Assembly: GCA_016794525.1 (NCBI GenBank)
Contig: JAEUJY010000131.1
Location: 40,071 to 104,070 of the forward strand
Length of the DNA: 64,000 bases
Direction of reading: 5' to 3'
DNA from: Myxococcales bacterium
GTDB lineage: Bacteria; Myxococcota_A; Polyangia; Haliangiales; Haliangiaceae
A program made the translations under genes and the position numbers. A model generated the notes under the pieces. It worked only from the letters and a program-made list of their open reading frames with translations, did not search any database and was not told where the DNA came from. Shown piece after piece: positions 56,487-64,000 of this stretch (positions are counted from its first letter, which is position 1; every line of letters starts with the position of its first letter).

Positions 56487-56520
56487 GGAAGCGACGATCT
56501 ACCGCAGGGGCGTCGATGCC

Positions 56521-56567
56521 GCAAGCAGTTTAGTGCTTGCCCACATCCAGACGATGCACTATAGTGC
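56521..56567. promoter_or_regulatory. Probable BoxR operators between boxC and boxR
   Basis: There are two symmetric sites. GCAAGCA (56521-56527) pairs with TGCTTGC (56534-56540). GCACTATAGTGC (56556-56567) is a perfect 12-base palindrome. Both contain TAGTGC. The second overlaps a TATAGT hexamer eight bases before the boxR ATG, so occupancy would shut off boxR. Confidence 0.65.
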
Positions 56568-56573
56568 GCGGCG

Positions 56574-57317
56574 ATGACGACCTCGTCACCGCGGCCGCTG
56601 CTGACGCAGGTGGGAGCGCGGGTGCGCGCGGCGCGCGACGAGCTGGGCCTGTCGCGCCGGCAGCTGGCCGAGGCCTGCGGCGTGAGCGAGCGCTTCCTGG
56701 CCCAGCTCGAGGGCGGCACCGGCAACATCTCGCTGGCGCGGTTCGCCGCGGTGGCCGACGCGCTGTCGACCACGCCGGCCGAGCTGCTGGCCGGGCTGGT
56801 CGCCGATCGCCGGCGGCCGGCGATCGCGCTGCTCGGGGTGCGCGGCGCCGGCAAGTCGACGGTCGGGCGCGAGCTGGCCAAGCGCTGGAAGGTGCCGTTC
56901 GTCGAGGTCGATCAGGAGATCGAGCGCGCCGCCGGCCTGCGCCTCAACCAGATCTTCGAGCTCCACGGCGAGGCGTACTACCGCCGCGTCGAGCGCGAGG
57001 TGCTGCGCAAGCTGCTGGCCCGCCGGGTGCGCACCGTGCTGGCCACCGGCGGGTCGATCGTCAGCGACGACGGCAACTACGCGCTCCTGCGCGCGCGGTG
57101 CCAGACCGTGTGGCTCAAGGCCCGCGCGATCGATCACTGGGAGCGCGTCGTCGCGCAGGGCGATCGGCGGCCGATGGCCGAGAAGCCCCACGCCTTCGCC
57201 GAGCTCGAGCAGCTGCTGGCGGCGCGCGCCGACCGCTACGCGCTCGCCGATCACACGATCGACACCAGCCACCGCAACCCGGCCGCGGTCGTCGACGAGC
57301 TGGCCGCGCTGGCGTGA
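56574..57317 (+). CDS. boxR: BoxR/BzdR-type regulator (HTH fused to shikimate-kinase-like domain)
   Basis: The 247-residue protein has an XRE-type HTH (13-74; LSRRQLAEACGVSERFLAQLE). A shikimate-kinase-like domain follows, with P-loop GVRGAGKST (88-96) and the shikimate-kinase pattern FVEVDQEIE. This architecture is diagnostic of BzdR/BoxR, which bind benzoyl-CoA through the kinase-like domain and repress benzoate genes. Position divergent from boxC, with palindromes overlapping its own promoter, supports autoregulation and control of boxCB. Confidence 0.95.
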   Translation: MTTSSPRPLLTQVGARVRAARDELGLSRRQLAEACGVSERFLAQLEGGTGNISLARFAAVADALSTTPAELLAGLVADRRRPAIALLGVRGAGKSTVGRELAKRWKVPFVEVDQEIERAAGLRLNQIFELHGEAYYRRVEREVLRKLLARRVRTVLATGGSIVSDDGNYALLRARCQTVWLKARAIDHWERVVAQGDRRPMAEKPHAFAELEQLLAARADRYALADHTIDTSHRNPAAVVDELAALA

Positions 57318-57350
57318 CGCCCGCGGGCGCGGTGGGAGCGTGTCGGTCTT

Positions 57351-57456
57351 CGGACGAGCACGGGTCGACGCGGTGGGAGGCTCGCGTCGCGGGGGGAGGC
57401 TCGGCGGGGGCATGACCCCGCCGAGGGGGGCTCGGCGACGAGCCCCCTGGAGCTCA
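57351..57456 (-). repeat. Stop-anchored double-hairpin repeat, family 2
   Basis: On the minus strand this begins on the stop codon of the CheX-like gene (TGAGCTCCAGGGGG). There are two hairpins: GGGGGCTCG (57426-57434) pairing with 57439-57447, and CTCGGCGGGG (57400-57409) pairing with 57416-57425. The sequence continues past CGAGCCTCCC to a GACGAGCAC block. Matches are at 63793-63870 (lacking the second hairpin) and, inverted, at 10358-10440. Confidence 0.8.
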
Positions 57457-57972
57457 GAAGAAGAGGACGTCGCCCTCGTACGCGACCCGCAGGCGCTGGG
57501 TCGCCCGGGCGTCGCGCCAGCAGACGCCGGGGGCGGCGACGAACCGCAGCCAGGCGGCGATCGCGCCGTGGGCGCTGGCGTAGATCAACGGGGTCGCGGC
57601 GGTGGCGTCACCGGCCTCGGTCGTCGGCGCGGTCAACCGGATCGTGATCCCCGACGGCCACAGCTCGTTCTTGAGCCGACCGACGAGCTGGTTGACCAGC
57701 TCGCACAGCCAATCGAGCGGCGCCCCGCCCGGGCAGGTCGCGGCCAGCACGGCGGGCGGCGCGGTCAGCCGCAGCTCCCCGGCCAGGTCGCCGGTGAACG
57801 CGATCACCGCCGCGGCTGGTTGCGCGGGCGGGGTGGCCGCCGCGATCGCGGGTGCGACCGGCAAGTCGTACGCGGCGAACAGCTCCACGGCCACGCGGTC
57901 GAGGACGCGCTGGATCTGGGCGACCAGCTCGGGCGCCGGCACGTCGTCGGGGCTCGCGGTAGCAGCGTGCAT
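57454..57972 (-). CDS. CheX-like chemotaxis phosphatase-fold protein
   Basis: The 172-residue protein has a CheX/CheC-like core. FTGDLAGELRLTAP is followed by the helix LCELVNQLVGRLKNELWPSG, which resembles the E..N-containing active helix of CheX and FliY phosphatases. No chemotaxis gene is nearby, so it may serve another response regulator. The N-terminal 35 residues are variable. The stop codon begins a family 2 hairpin repeat. Confidence 0.7.
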   Translation of the reverse strand: MHAATASPDDVPAPELVAQIQRVLDRVAVELFAAYDLPVAPAIAAATPPAQPAAAVIAFTGDLAGELRLTAPPAVLAATCPGGAPLDWLCELVNQLVGRLKNELWPSGITIRLTAPTTEAGDATAATPLIYASAHGAIAAWLRFVAAPGVCWRDARATQRLRVAYEGDVLFF

Positions 57973-58041
57973 TTCGACTGACTCGACCGGCGGCGCGATC
58001 GGTTGAGCCTGTCCGACGCGGGGGCGCTGTAGGCGCCGCGC

Positions 58042-58998
58042 TCACCCGCTGCCGAGCACCGCCGCCAGCAGCCCCAGCTCGCGGCCTTGCGCCGACGACA
58101 TGCGCCACACCAGCCCGACGTCGCGGCCCGGCCCCGGCCCGGCGAACGGCACGGTGACCACCCCGCTGCCGCGCCCGGCCAGCGCCGGCGCGGCCTTGGC
58201 CGGCAACAGCGTCACGCCCAGGCCGCCGGCCACCATCTGTGCCAGGGTCGGCAGGCTGGTGGCGCGCAGCTCGGTCGACTCGGTGGCGCCGGCGGTGGTG
58301 CACACCGCGAGCGCCTGATCGCGCAGGCAGTGGCCGTCCTCGAGCAACAGCACGGTCTGGCCGTCGAGGTCGCGGTCGCGCACCGCGCGCTTGCCGGCCA
58401 GCGGGTGGCCCCGGGGCACCGCCAGCAGGAAGTCCTCGCGGTACAGCGTCGTCGCGGCCAGATCGCCGGGCACCGGCAGCGCCAGGATCGCGGCGTCGAG
58501 CCGGCCGTCGTCGAGCTGGGCCAAGAGCGTCGCGGTGCGCTCCTCGCGCAGCACCAGCTGCAGCTTGGGGAAGCGCGCGCGCACCGCCGGCAGCGCGGTC
58601 GGCAGGAGGTACGGCGCGATCGTCGGGATGACGCCCAGCCGCAGCCGGCCGGTCAGCGGTTCGGCGGCGCCGCGGGCGGTGTCGACGACGGTCGCCGCGG
58701 CGGCGATCGCGGCCCGGGCCCGGGCCAGCACCGCGGCGCCGACCGACGTCACCAGCACCTTGCGGCGGTCGCGCTCGAACAGCTGCACGCCGAGCGCGGC
58801 CTCGAGCGCGGCGATCTGCGCGCTCAGGCCGGGCTGCGACACCGCGCACGCCGTCGCGGCGCGGCGGAAGCTCTTCTCGTCGGCGACCGCCACCGCGTAC
58901 TCGAGCTGGCGCAGCGAGACGTAGGCCGAGGGCGACCAGCGGCGGGTGGCGGCGGGCGCGGTGGCGCCGCGCGAGGGACGAGGGGCGCGTCGGCTCAT
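58042..58998 (-). CDS. oxyR: Hydrogen-peroxide regulator OxyR (LysR family)
   Basis: The 318-residue LysR-type protein has an N-terminal HTH (RRAATACAVSQPGLSAQIAALE). The OxyR redox pair is Cys224 and Cys233 in GHCLRDQALAVC, nine apart as in E. coli OxyR. A 26-residue extension precedes the HTH. Oxidation of the cysteine pair activates peroxide-defence genes. It is divergent from ahpC-ahpD across 113 bases; TAGGGT nine bases before the ATG is a possible -10. The extended N-terminus may include extra residues if a later start is used. Confidence 0.92.
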   Translation of the reverse strand: MSRRAPRPSRGATAPAATRRWSPSAYVSLRQLEYAVAVADEKSFRRAATACAVSQPGLSAQIAALEAALGVQLFERDRRKVLVTSVGAAVLARARAAIAAAATVVDTARGAAEPLTGRLRLGVIPTIAPYLLPTALPAVRARFPKLQLVLREERTATLLAQLDDGRLDAAILALPVPGDLAATTLYREDFLLAVPRGHPLAGKRAVRDRDLDGQTVLLLEDGHCLRDQALAVCTTAGATESTELRATSLPTLAQMVAGGLGVTLLPAKAAPALAGRGSGVVTVPFAGPGPGRDVGLVWRMSSAQGRELGLLAAVLGSG

Positions 58999-59111
58999 GA
59001 CAACCCCACCCTATCACGTCCATCAGGTTCGACGATTGGCGCTATCACCGGCGCGGGCCCAAGGTGACGTCATCCCGCGGCGCCCGCCGCGCACCCCAAG
59101 GAGTCACGCAC

Positions 59112-59651
59112 ATGCTCACCCTCGGCGACAGCTTCCCCGCGTTCTCGGCCCAGGCCGTGGTCTCGATCGAGCCCGGCAAGGAGTTCACCAACCTCGACGG
59201 CGCCAGCTACCCCGGCAAGTGGAAGGTCTACTTCTTCTGGCCCAAGGACTTCACGTTCGTCTGCCCCACCGAGATCGCCGGCTTCGGCAAGCTCGATGGC
59301 GACTTCCGCGACCGCGACGCGCAGCTGCTCGGGGTGTCGACCGACAGCGAGTTCGTCCACCTGGCGTGGCGCAAGCAGCACCCCGACCTGCGCGACCTGC
59401 CGTTCCCGATGATCGCCGACCTGCGCCGCGAGCTGGCCGAGGGCACCGGCGTGCTCGACCGCGCGGCCGGCGTCGCCCGCCGCGCGACGTTCATCGTCGA
59501 TCCCCAGGGCGTGATCCGCTTCGTCGAGGTCACCGACATGAACGTCGGCCGCAACCCGGCGGAGGTGCTGCGGGTGCTCGACGCGCTGCAGACCGACGAG
59601 CTGTGCCCGTGCAACTGGAAGCCGGGCGACAAGACCCTGTCGGCCGCGTAG
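59112..59651 (+). CDS. ahpC: Peroxiredoxin AhpC
   Basis: The 179-residue typical peroxiredoxin has the peroxidatic Cys51 in FTFVCPTE and a C-terminal CPCNWKPG pair (Cys165/Cys167), one of which is the resolving cysteine. This mycobacterial-type AhpC layout is normally paired with AhpD, the next gene. The ATG at 59112 follows AAGGAG by eight bases; an upstream GTG at 59064 lacks support. It is induced by OxyR from the divergent gene in related systems. Confidence 0.94.
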   Translation: MLTLGDSFPAFSAQAVVSIEPGKEFTNLDGASYPGKWKVYFFWPKDFTFVCPTEIAGFGKLDGDFRDRDAQLLGVSTDSEFVHLAWRKQHPDLRDLPFPMIADLRRELAEGTGVLDRAAGVARRATFIVDPQGVIRFVEVTDMNVGRNPAEVLRVLDALQTDELCPCNWKPGDKTLSAA

Positions 59652-59681
59652 TCACCCGCGCCACCCACGAAGGAGCTCACG

Positions 59682-60215
59682 ATGTCCCTCGACGCGCTGA
59701 AGGAACGCCTCCCCGACTACGCCCGCGACCTGAAGATCAACCTCGGCGTGATCACCGGCGCGTCGAGCCTGACGCCGCGCCAGCACTGGGGCACCGCGGT
59801 GGCCGCGGCGCTGGCCACCCGGCAGCGCGAGGTGATCGCCGCGATCACCGCCGCCGCCGCGCCCCACCTCGACGACGTCGCGCTGCGCGCCGCCCGCGGC
59901 GCGGCGTCGGTGATGGCGATGAACAACGTCTACTACCGGTTCCTGCACTTCGTCGGCGAGGGCAACGACTACCAGGCGCTGCCGGCGCGGCTGCGGATGC
60001 AGATGATCGGCAACCCCGGCGTCGACGCCCTCGACTTCGAGCTGTGGTGCCTGGCCGCGTCGGCGGTCACCGGCTGCGGCGCCTGCGTCGTGGCGCACGA
60101 CAAGGTGGTGCGGCAGAAGGGCGCCACCGCGCCGCAGGTGCAGGACGCGGTGCGGATCGCCGCGGTCGTCCACGCGCTGGCGGCGACGCTCGACGGCCTG
60201 GCCGCGGCGGCGTAG
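59682..60215 (+). CDS. ahpD: Alkyl hydroperoxide reductase AhpD
   Basis: The 177-residue protein is an AhpD-type carboxymuconolactone-decarboxylase-fold oxidoreductase. It has the active-site CxxC in GCGACVVAH (Cys132, Cys135), the assisting Glu120 and His139. It reduces oxidised AhpC, with electrons from lipoyl proteins in mycobacteria. A Shine-Dalgarno AAGGAG lies before the ATG. The 30-base gap to ahpC indicates one operon. Confidence 0.94.
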   Translation: MSLDALKERLPDYARDLKINLGVITGASSLTPRQHWGTAVAAALATRQREVIAAITAAAAPHLDDVALRAARGAASVMAMNNVYYRFLHFVGEGNDYQALPARLRMQMIGNPGVDALDFELWCLAASAVTGCGACVVAHDKVVRQKGATAPQVQDAVRIAAVVHALAATLDGLAAAA

Positions 60216-60284
60216 CGGGCTGCCGAGAATCGCCGGCGGCGGTTCGAGGTCAACCGGCTCGCGCCGCGAGCGGCTGACGCGACA

Positions 60285-60306
60285 CGTGTCCACTACCGTG
60301 GACACG
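60285..60306. promoter_or_regulatory. Inverted repeat, possible operator or terminator after ahpD
   Basis: CGTGTCCAC (60285-60293) and its complement (60298-60306) are separated by TACC. The nine-base stem is 70 bases after ahpD and 110 bases before the next gene. There is no T-run, so a repressor site is at least as likely as a terminator. The rest of the 200-base gap shows nothing recognisable. Confidence 0.4.
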
Positions 60307-60415
60307 CGGGTGGCGTCGGTCCGCTGCGCTGGACGGCGACGCCGCCCCGTGCTCCGCCAGGCGTCCCGTCGCTGGCCGGCGATCTGCAACGCCGAGGGTC
60401 ACCAAGGAGCACCCC

Positions 60416-60889
60416 ATGGATATCCGACGGATCGAATGGACCATCCACACCAGCGGCAGACGGCACAGCGGCACCGACACGCCGGTCTCGATCGAGATCT
60501 TCCGTGACACGACGCGCCTCGCGTACGTCTGGCAGGAGCCGGGCAACACGCCGCGCTTGTCGCGCGGCGAGGTCGCGACGTACTCGTGGACGTTCGTCAG
60601 CCTCACCGGCATCGGCGTCGCGGTGTCGGGCAAGCCGGTGCCGTACACCGAGTCGTTCCCGGACGGCTTCGCCGGGCACCTGAAGGTCGTCTACCGCGCG
60701 TGGGGCGATGATCTCTGGCGCGTCGGCGAGATCGAGAGCCACGTCGTCGCCGGAGCGATGCGCTTCACCCCCGGGACGATCGACGCGTGGGAATGGGTCG
60801 AGACGCCCCACCGCGTCACGTTCCCCGGCGAGGACGTGCTCAGCACCGACGCCCGCGAAGGCGTCGTGACGCTGACGTTGAAGTACTGA
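60416..60889 (+). CDS. Beta-rich protein of unknown function
   Basis: The 157-residue protein has a beta-sandwich look (IRRIEWTIHTSGRRHSGTDTPVSIEIFRDTT and LKVVYRAWGDDLWRVGEIESH). The start resembles lipid-binding PLAT-like or secreted beta-sandwich domains, but the match is too weak to name. No signal peptide is seen. A Shine-Dalgarno AAGGAG precedes the ATG. It converges on the SIMPL gene. Confidence 0.5.
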   Translation: MDIRRIEWTIHTSGRRHSGTDTPVSIEIFRDTTRLAYVWQEPGNTPRLSRGEVATYSWTFVSLTGIGVAVSGKPVPYTESFPDGFAGHLKVVYRAWGDDLWRVGEIESHVVAGAMRFTPGTIDAWEWVETPHRVTFPGEDVLSTDAREGVVTLTLKY

Positions 60890-60976
60890 CCGCGCGCCCG
60901 GCGCCGCGGCGCGACCGGGCCGGGCGTCACGGCGTCGTGGGTCGGGGCGGCGACCCGGCGACGGGCCCGCCGGACC

Positions 60977-61696
60977 TCACCCGAGGTCGTAGGTCACGAC
61001 GACGTCGATCGTCAGCGGCTGCAGATCGCCGCCCAGCCCGTCGCCGCCGCCGCCGGCCGACGGGAAGTAGACGTTGGCGAACAGGTAGCTCGGGTTGGCC
61101 TCGGCCACCGCAGTGACCGCCCCGAGCCGCACGCCGAGCGCGGCGGCGGTGGCCTGGGCCTTGGCCTGGGCCGCGGCGATGGCCTTGGTCCGGACGTCCT
61201 GCTTGAGCGCCTCGAGGTCGCTGCGGCGGAACCGGCTCGTCATCGCGGTCGCGCCGGCGTCGGCGGCCGCCTCCATCAGCGGCGCGATCTGATCGAACTG
61301 CCGCGTCGTCGCGGTGATCACGGTCGACGCCTGGTAGCCGCGCAGCACGCTGCGGCCGTCGACGTAATCGTAGACCGGATCGACGCCGAGGTGCGCCAGC
61401 GTGACGTCGGCGGACGGCAGCCCGAGCCGCGCCAGCGTCGCGACCAGCGCCGCCTGGCGATCGCGCACGGCGGCGATCGCGGCGCGCGCGTCCTTGGCCT
61501 CGCGGGTGATGGTCAGCGTCAGGTCGGCGCAGTCGGGGCTGACCCCGATCGTGGCGCTGCCGGTGGCGGTCAGGCCGCCGGCGCGGTCGCCGGGCTGGGC
61601 CCGCACAACGATCGACGGCGGCGGGTGGCCGCAGGCGGCCAGGGTCAGCGGGGCGGCGGCGAGGGCGAGGGCGAGGATGGCGCGGAGGCGGGTCAC
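60977..61696 (-). CDS. SIMPL domain (DUF541) lipoprotein
   Basis: The 239-residue protein has a lipoprotein signal ending LAACGHPP. The SIMPL/DUF541 domain follows: LTATGSATIGVSPDCADLTLTIT, the helix and GYQASTVITATTRQFDQIAPLMEAA, then RTKAIAAAQAKAQATAAALG. The family is a periplasmic or outer-membrane stress protein group (YggE, BP26). The GTG at 61696 is preceded by GGAG. It lies downstream of a LysR gene on the same strand. Confidence 0.88.
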   Translation of the reverse strand: MTRLRAILALALAAAPLTLAACGHPPPSIVVRAQPGDRAGGLTATGSATIGVSPDCADLTLTITREAKDARAAIAAVRDRQAALVATLARLGLPSADVTLAHLGVDPVYDYVDGRSVLRGYQASTVITATTRQFDQIAPLMEAAADAGATAMTSRFRRSDLEALKQDVRTKAIAAAQAKAQATAAALGVRLGAVTAVAEANPSYLFANVYFPSAGGGGDGLGGDLQPLTIDVVVTYDLG

Positions 61697-61758
61697 GGGT
61701 GGCTCCTTCGGGTTGTGCTCCGGGAACGCGCGCCGCCGCCGACCGGCGCACGAAATCG

Positions 61759-62688
61759 TCACCGCCGGGCGGCCGCGCCGCCGCGCGGCAGCCGGCCGGC
61801 GATCGCGACGATCTGCCCGCGCACGAACTGCCCGACCGGGTCGTCGTCGGCCGCCGCCGGCCACGCCAGCTCGATCGCCGAGCCCGCCAGCGGCAGCGGC
61901 ACCGGCGCGGTGCGCAGCCGCGGGTGGGTCGCGCGCAGCTGCGCCGCGACCAGCTCGGGCACCGTGGCCAGCAGCGCGGTGCCCTCGATCAGCGCGCCGA
62001 TCGTCGCGAAGCTCGCGACCGCGCACCGCACCGTGCGGGCCTTGCCCAGCATGTCCTCGACGACGCCGCGCAGGTCGCCGTTGTAGGAGACGACGACGTG
62101 CTCGTGGGCGAAGTACGCCGCTTCGGTCAGCCGGCGCACCCGGACGTGGCGCGGATCGAACAGGCAGGTGAAGCCGCCGCGGTACAGCGCCTGGCGCCGG
62201 ATCCCGGCCGGCAGCTCGTCGGCGACGGTCACCGCGGCGTCGAGGCCGCCGGCCAGCGCGGCGGCCACGGTGCGGAACTGCACCGGCACCGCGACCACGC
62301 GCAACGCCGGCGCCGCCGCGGCCAGCGCCTTCACCAGCGGCGGCAGGAGCCACACCTCGGCGGCGTCCGACAGCCCCAGCCGCAGCGTCCGCGCGGCCGT
62401 GCGGGGGTCGAACGTCGCCGGCGTCAGCGCCGCCTCGATCAGCGGCGGCAGGTGGGCGGCGACGGTCGCCCGCAGGCGCTGGCCGCGGCCGGTCAGCGCC
62501 AGCCCCCGCCCCTGGCGCGCGAACAGCGGCGCGCCGACCGCGGTGGTCAGCCGGCGCAGCGCGGCGCTGACCGCCGGCTGGGTCAGGTACAGCCGGGCCG
62601 CGGCCTCGGTGACGCTGCCGCACTCGGCGACCACCGCGAACACCCGCAGCAGGTTGAGGTCGAGGTCGCGTCCATAAACCTTGGGCAT
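61759..62688 (-). CDS. LysR family transcriptional regulator
   Basis: The 309-residue LysR regulator has an N-terminal HTH (GSVTEAAARLYLTQPAVSAALRRL) and a substrate-binding domain of about 210 residues. It is divergent from an aldo/keto reductase gene over 57 bases, so the reductase is its likely target. TAGAAT eleven bases before the ATG is a possible -10. The ligand is unknown. Confidence 0.87.
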   Translation of the reverse strand: MPKVYGRDLDLNLLRVFAVVAECGSVTEAAARLYLTQPAVSAALRRLTTAVGAPLFARQGRGLALTGRGQRLRATVAAHLPPLIEAALTPATFDPRTAARTLRLGLSDAAEVWLLPPLVKALAAAAPALRVVAVPVQFRTVAAALAGGLDAAVTVADELPAGIRRQALYRGGFTCLFDPRHVRVRRLTEAAYFAHEHVVVSYNGDLRGVVEDMLGKARTVRCAVASFATIGALIEGTALLATVPELVAAQLRATHPRLRTAPVPLPLAGSAIELAWPAAADDDPVGQFVRGQIVAIAGRLPRGGAAARR

Positions 62689-62733
62689 GTGTGGCAGACA
62701 TTCTATTCACTGGAGCGATGCCAGGCGAGGCCC

Positions 62734-62739
62734 TAGAGT
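62734..62739 (+). promoter_or_regulatory. -10 element of the aldo/keto reductase gene
   Basis: TAGAGT lies six bases before the ATG at 62746, in the divergent region with the LysR gene. Confidence 0.4.
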
Positions 62740-62745
62740 GCCGGC

Positions 62746-63750
62746 ATGACGAACATCGACAAGGTCCGGCTCGGGGCCCACGGGCCCGAGGTCTTCCCGC
62801 TGGCGCTGGGCTGCATGGGCATGGGCGGCGCCAGCTTCTACGGCGACTCGAGCGACGCCGAGAGCATCGCGACCATCCACGCGGCCCTCGAGCGCGGGGT
62901 CAACCTGCTCGACACCGGCGACTTCTACGGCACCGGGCGCAACGAGCTGCTGGTCGGCCGGGCGCTGGCCGGCCGCCGCGACCAGGCGCTGGTCAGCGTC
63001 AAGTTCGGCGCGCTGCGCGGGCCCGACGGCGCGTTCAACGGCTACGACGCGCGGCCGGTCGCGGTGAAAAACTTCCTGGCCCACAGCCTGACCCGGCTCG
63101 GGATCGATCACGTCGACATCTACCGGCCGGCCCGGGTCGATCCGCAGGTGCCGATCGAGGACACGATCGGCGCGATCGCCGACCTGGTGAAGGCCGGCTA
63201 CGTCCGCTACGTCGGCGTGTCGGAGCTGGGCGCCGACACGATCCGCCGCGCCGCCGCGGTCCACCCGCTGGTCGATCTGCAGATCGAGTACTCGCTCGTC
63301 AGCCGCGGCCCCGAGGCGTCGATCTTCCCGACGCTGCGCGAGCTGGGGATCGCGACGACCGCGTACGGCGTGCTGTCGCGCGGCCTCCTGGCCGGCAGCA
63401 AGCCGACCGGGCCGCGCGACTTCCGCGCCCACCTGCCCCGCTTCACCGGCGACAACGGCGCGCAGAACCAGCGGCTGACCGACGCGCTGGCGCGGGTGGC
63501 CGCGGCCCGCGGCGTCACGCCGGTGCAGCTGGCGATCGCGTGGGTGCGCGCCAAGAGCCCGGCCGGCGCGCCGATCATCCCGACGCTCGGCGCCCGCACC
63601 CGGGCCCAGCTGGCCGACGCGCTGGCCGCGCTCGACGTCACGCTCGACGCCGCCGAGGTGGCCGCGCTCGAGGACGCCGTGCCGGCCCACGCGGTGGCCG
63701 GCACCCGCTACGCCGCGCCGCAGATGCAGCACCTCGACAGCGAGCGCTGA
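62746..63750 (+). CDS. Aldo/keto reductase with His-to-Ala catalytic position
   Basis: The 334-residue AKR has catalytic Asp56 in LLDTGDFYG, Tyr61 and Lys86 in VSVKFG. The fourth tetrad position, usually His in a YxxHR motif, reads IYRPARVDP, with Ala129. This variant occurs in an AKR subgroup, so the gene may still be active on specific aldehydes. It probably reduces or oxidises small carbonyls with NADPH. It is controlled by the divergent LysR. Confidence 0.85.
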   Translation: MTNIDKVRLGAHGPEVFPLALGCMGMGGASFYGDSSDAESIATIHAALERGVNLLDTGDFYGTGRNELLVGRALAGRRDQALVSVKFGALRGPDGAFNGYDARPVAVKNFLAHSLTRLGIDHVDIYRPARVDPQVPIEDTIGAIADLVKAGYVRYVGVSELGADTIRRAAAVHPLVDLQIEYSLVSRGPEASIFPTLRELGIATTAYGVLSRGLLAGSKPTGPRDFRAHLPRFTGDNGAQNQRLTDALARVAAARGVTPVQLAIAWVRAKSPAGAPIIPTLGARTRAQLADALAALDVTLDAAEVAALEDAVPAHAVAGTRYAAPQMQHLDSER

Positions 63751-64000
63751 CGCGGGCGACACCGCCCGTGGAAACCCAGAGCTTGTTCTTTGCGGACGAG
63801 CACAGCTCGACGCGGCGGGAGGCTCGCGTCGCGGGGGGAGGCTCGCCGGCGACGAGCCCCCTGGAACTCAGAGCCTGTAAGTCTTTCGGTCTGCCGCCGT
63901 GGTGCGGCCAGGACACTGCCGCGACGACGGCGACGGCGTCGTCGTCCGCGTCAGCCTGGGGCGCGCCGTGGGCTAGCCGAGACCACCCACCGCGGCCAGG
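63751..64000. other. Terminal 250 bases without a recognised gene
   Basis: This stretch holds a family 2 repeat (63793-63870) and a 7-bp hairpin (GACGACG at 63923-63929 pairing with 63937-63943). No frame has a convincing domain, and the minus-strand frame abutting the repeat carries an in-frame stop at 63973. Confidence 0.5.
63793..63870 (-). repeat. Double-hairpin repeat family 2, copy lacking the second hairpin
   Basis: On the minus strand this begins TGAGTTCCAGGGGGCTCGTCG and ends at the GACGAGCAC block. Relative to 57351-57456 it lacks about 28 bases, the second hairpin. The TGA here does not end any visible gene. Confidence 0.75.

Noticed and set aside
59011..59048. Two CTATCAC direct repeats between oxyR and ahpC as an OxyR site
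   Set aside because: The 31-base spacing does not fit the OxyR ATAG/CTAT geometry; I could not support it beyond position.
63923..63943. GACGACG/CGTCGTC hairpin near the end as a terminator
   Set aside because: There is no T-run and no gene end nearby; short GC hairpins are expected by chance in this composition.

Overview
The window is a very GC-rich bacterial chromosome segment, densely coding, with almost every codon ending in G or C. Gene content suggests a Gram-negative deltaproteobacterial-type organism, most plausibly Myxococcota. The pointers are many secreted lipoproteins, outer-membrane porins, the box aerobic benzoyl-CoA pathway, and proteins resembling those near extracellular contractile injection systems. 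The taxon is inferred from gene style, not from a marker gene; no rRNA, tRNA, CRISPR array or transposase was recognised.

Layout. 1-7.3 kb: a 5'-truncated M14 peptidase, a TPR-like envelope protein, a HAD phosphatase coupled to an S1C lipoprotein protease, an aldehyde dehydrogenase and YhbY. 7.4-12.2 kb: a VTC (polyphosphate-polymerase fold) protein overlapping a Na/Pi-cotransporter-like protein with a PhoU-like tail, then a thymidylate kinase with C-terminal AW..R repeats whose 5' end is duplicated around an inserted hairpin repeat. 12.3-15.5 kb: arsD-arsA-acr3. 16.2-25.1 kb: a phosphate regulon, with DUF47-pit divergent from phoB-phoR-pstS-pstC-pstA-pstB and a phosphate-porin-type gene; Pho boxes precede phoB and pstS, and no phoU is present. 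25.1-35.3 kb: hybrid sensor kinase, SDR, NlpC/P60-like and M15-like peptidases, a second OprO/P-type porin, a HEAT protein and a striking tandem-repeat protein ending in a peptidoglycan-binding domain. 35.4-45 kb: a two-module AAA+ ATPase convergent with that repeat protein, an ABC exporter with coupled envelope genes, and a fully coupled tetR-membrane protein-DevBCA operon. 45-51 kb: DUF4159, VWA and beta-propeller genes. 51-57.3 kb: M18 aminopeptidase, small genes, boxC-boxB and divergent boxR. 57.4-64 kb: a CheX-like protein, oxyR/ahpC-ahpD, SIMPL, LysR and an aldo/keto reductase.

Organisation. Genes in operons are linked by 4-base ATGA or GTGA overlaps. Many genes that begin transcription units instead have a TANNNT hexamer 5-8 bases before the start codon, which predicts leaderless mRNAs. 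Three families of intergenic repeats begin at or just after stop codons. The most unusual items are the repeat-protein/AAA+ pair, the interrupted tmk start, the VTC/Na-Pi pair and the stop-codon-anchored repeats.
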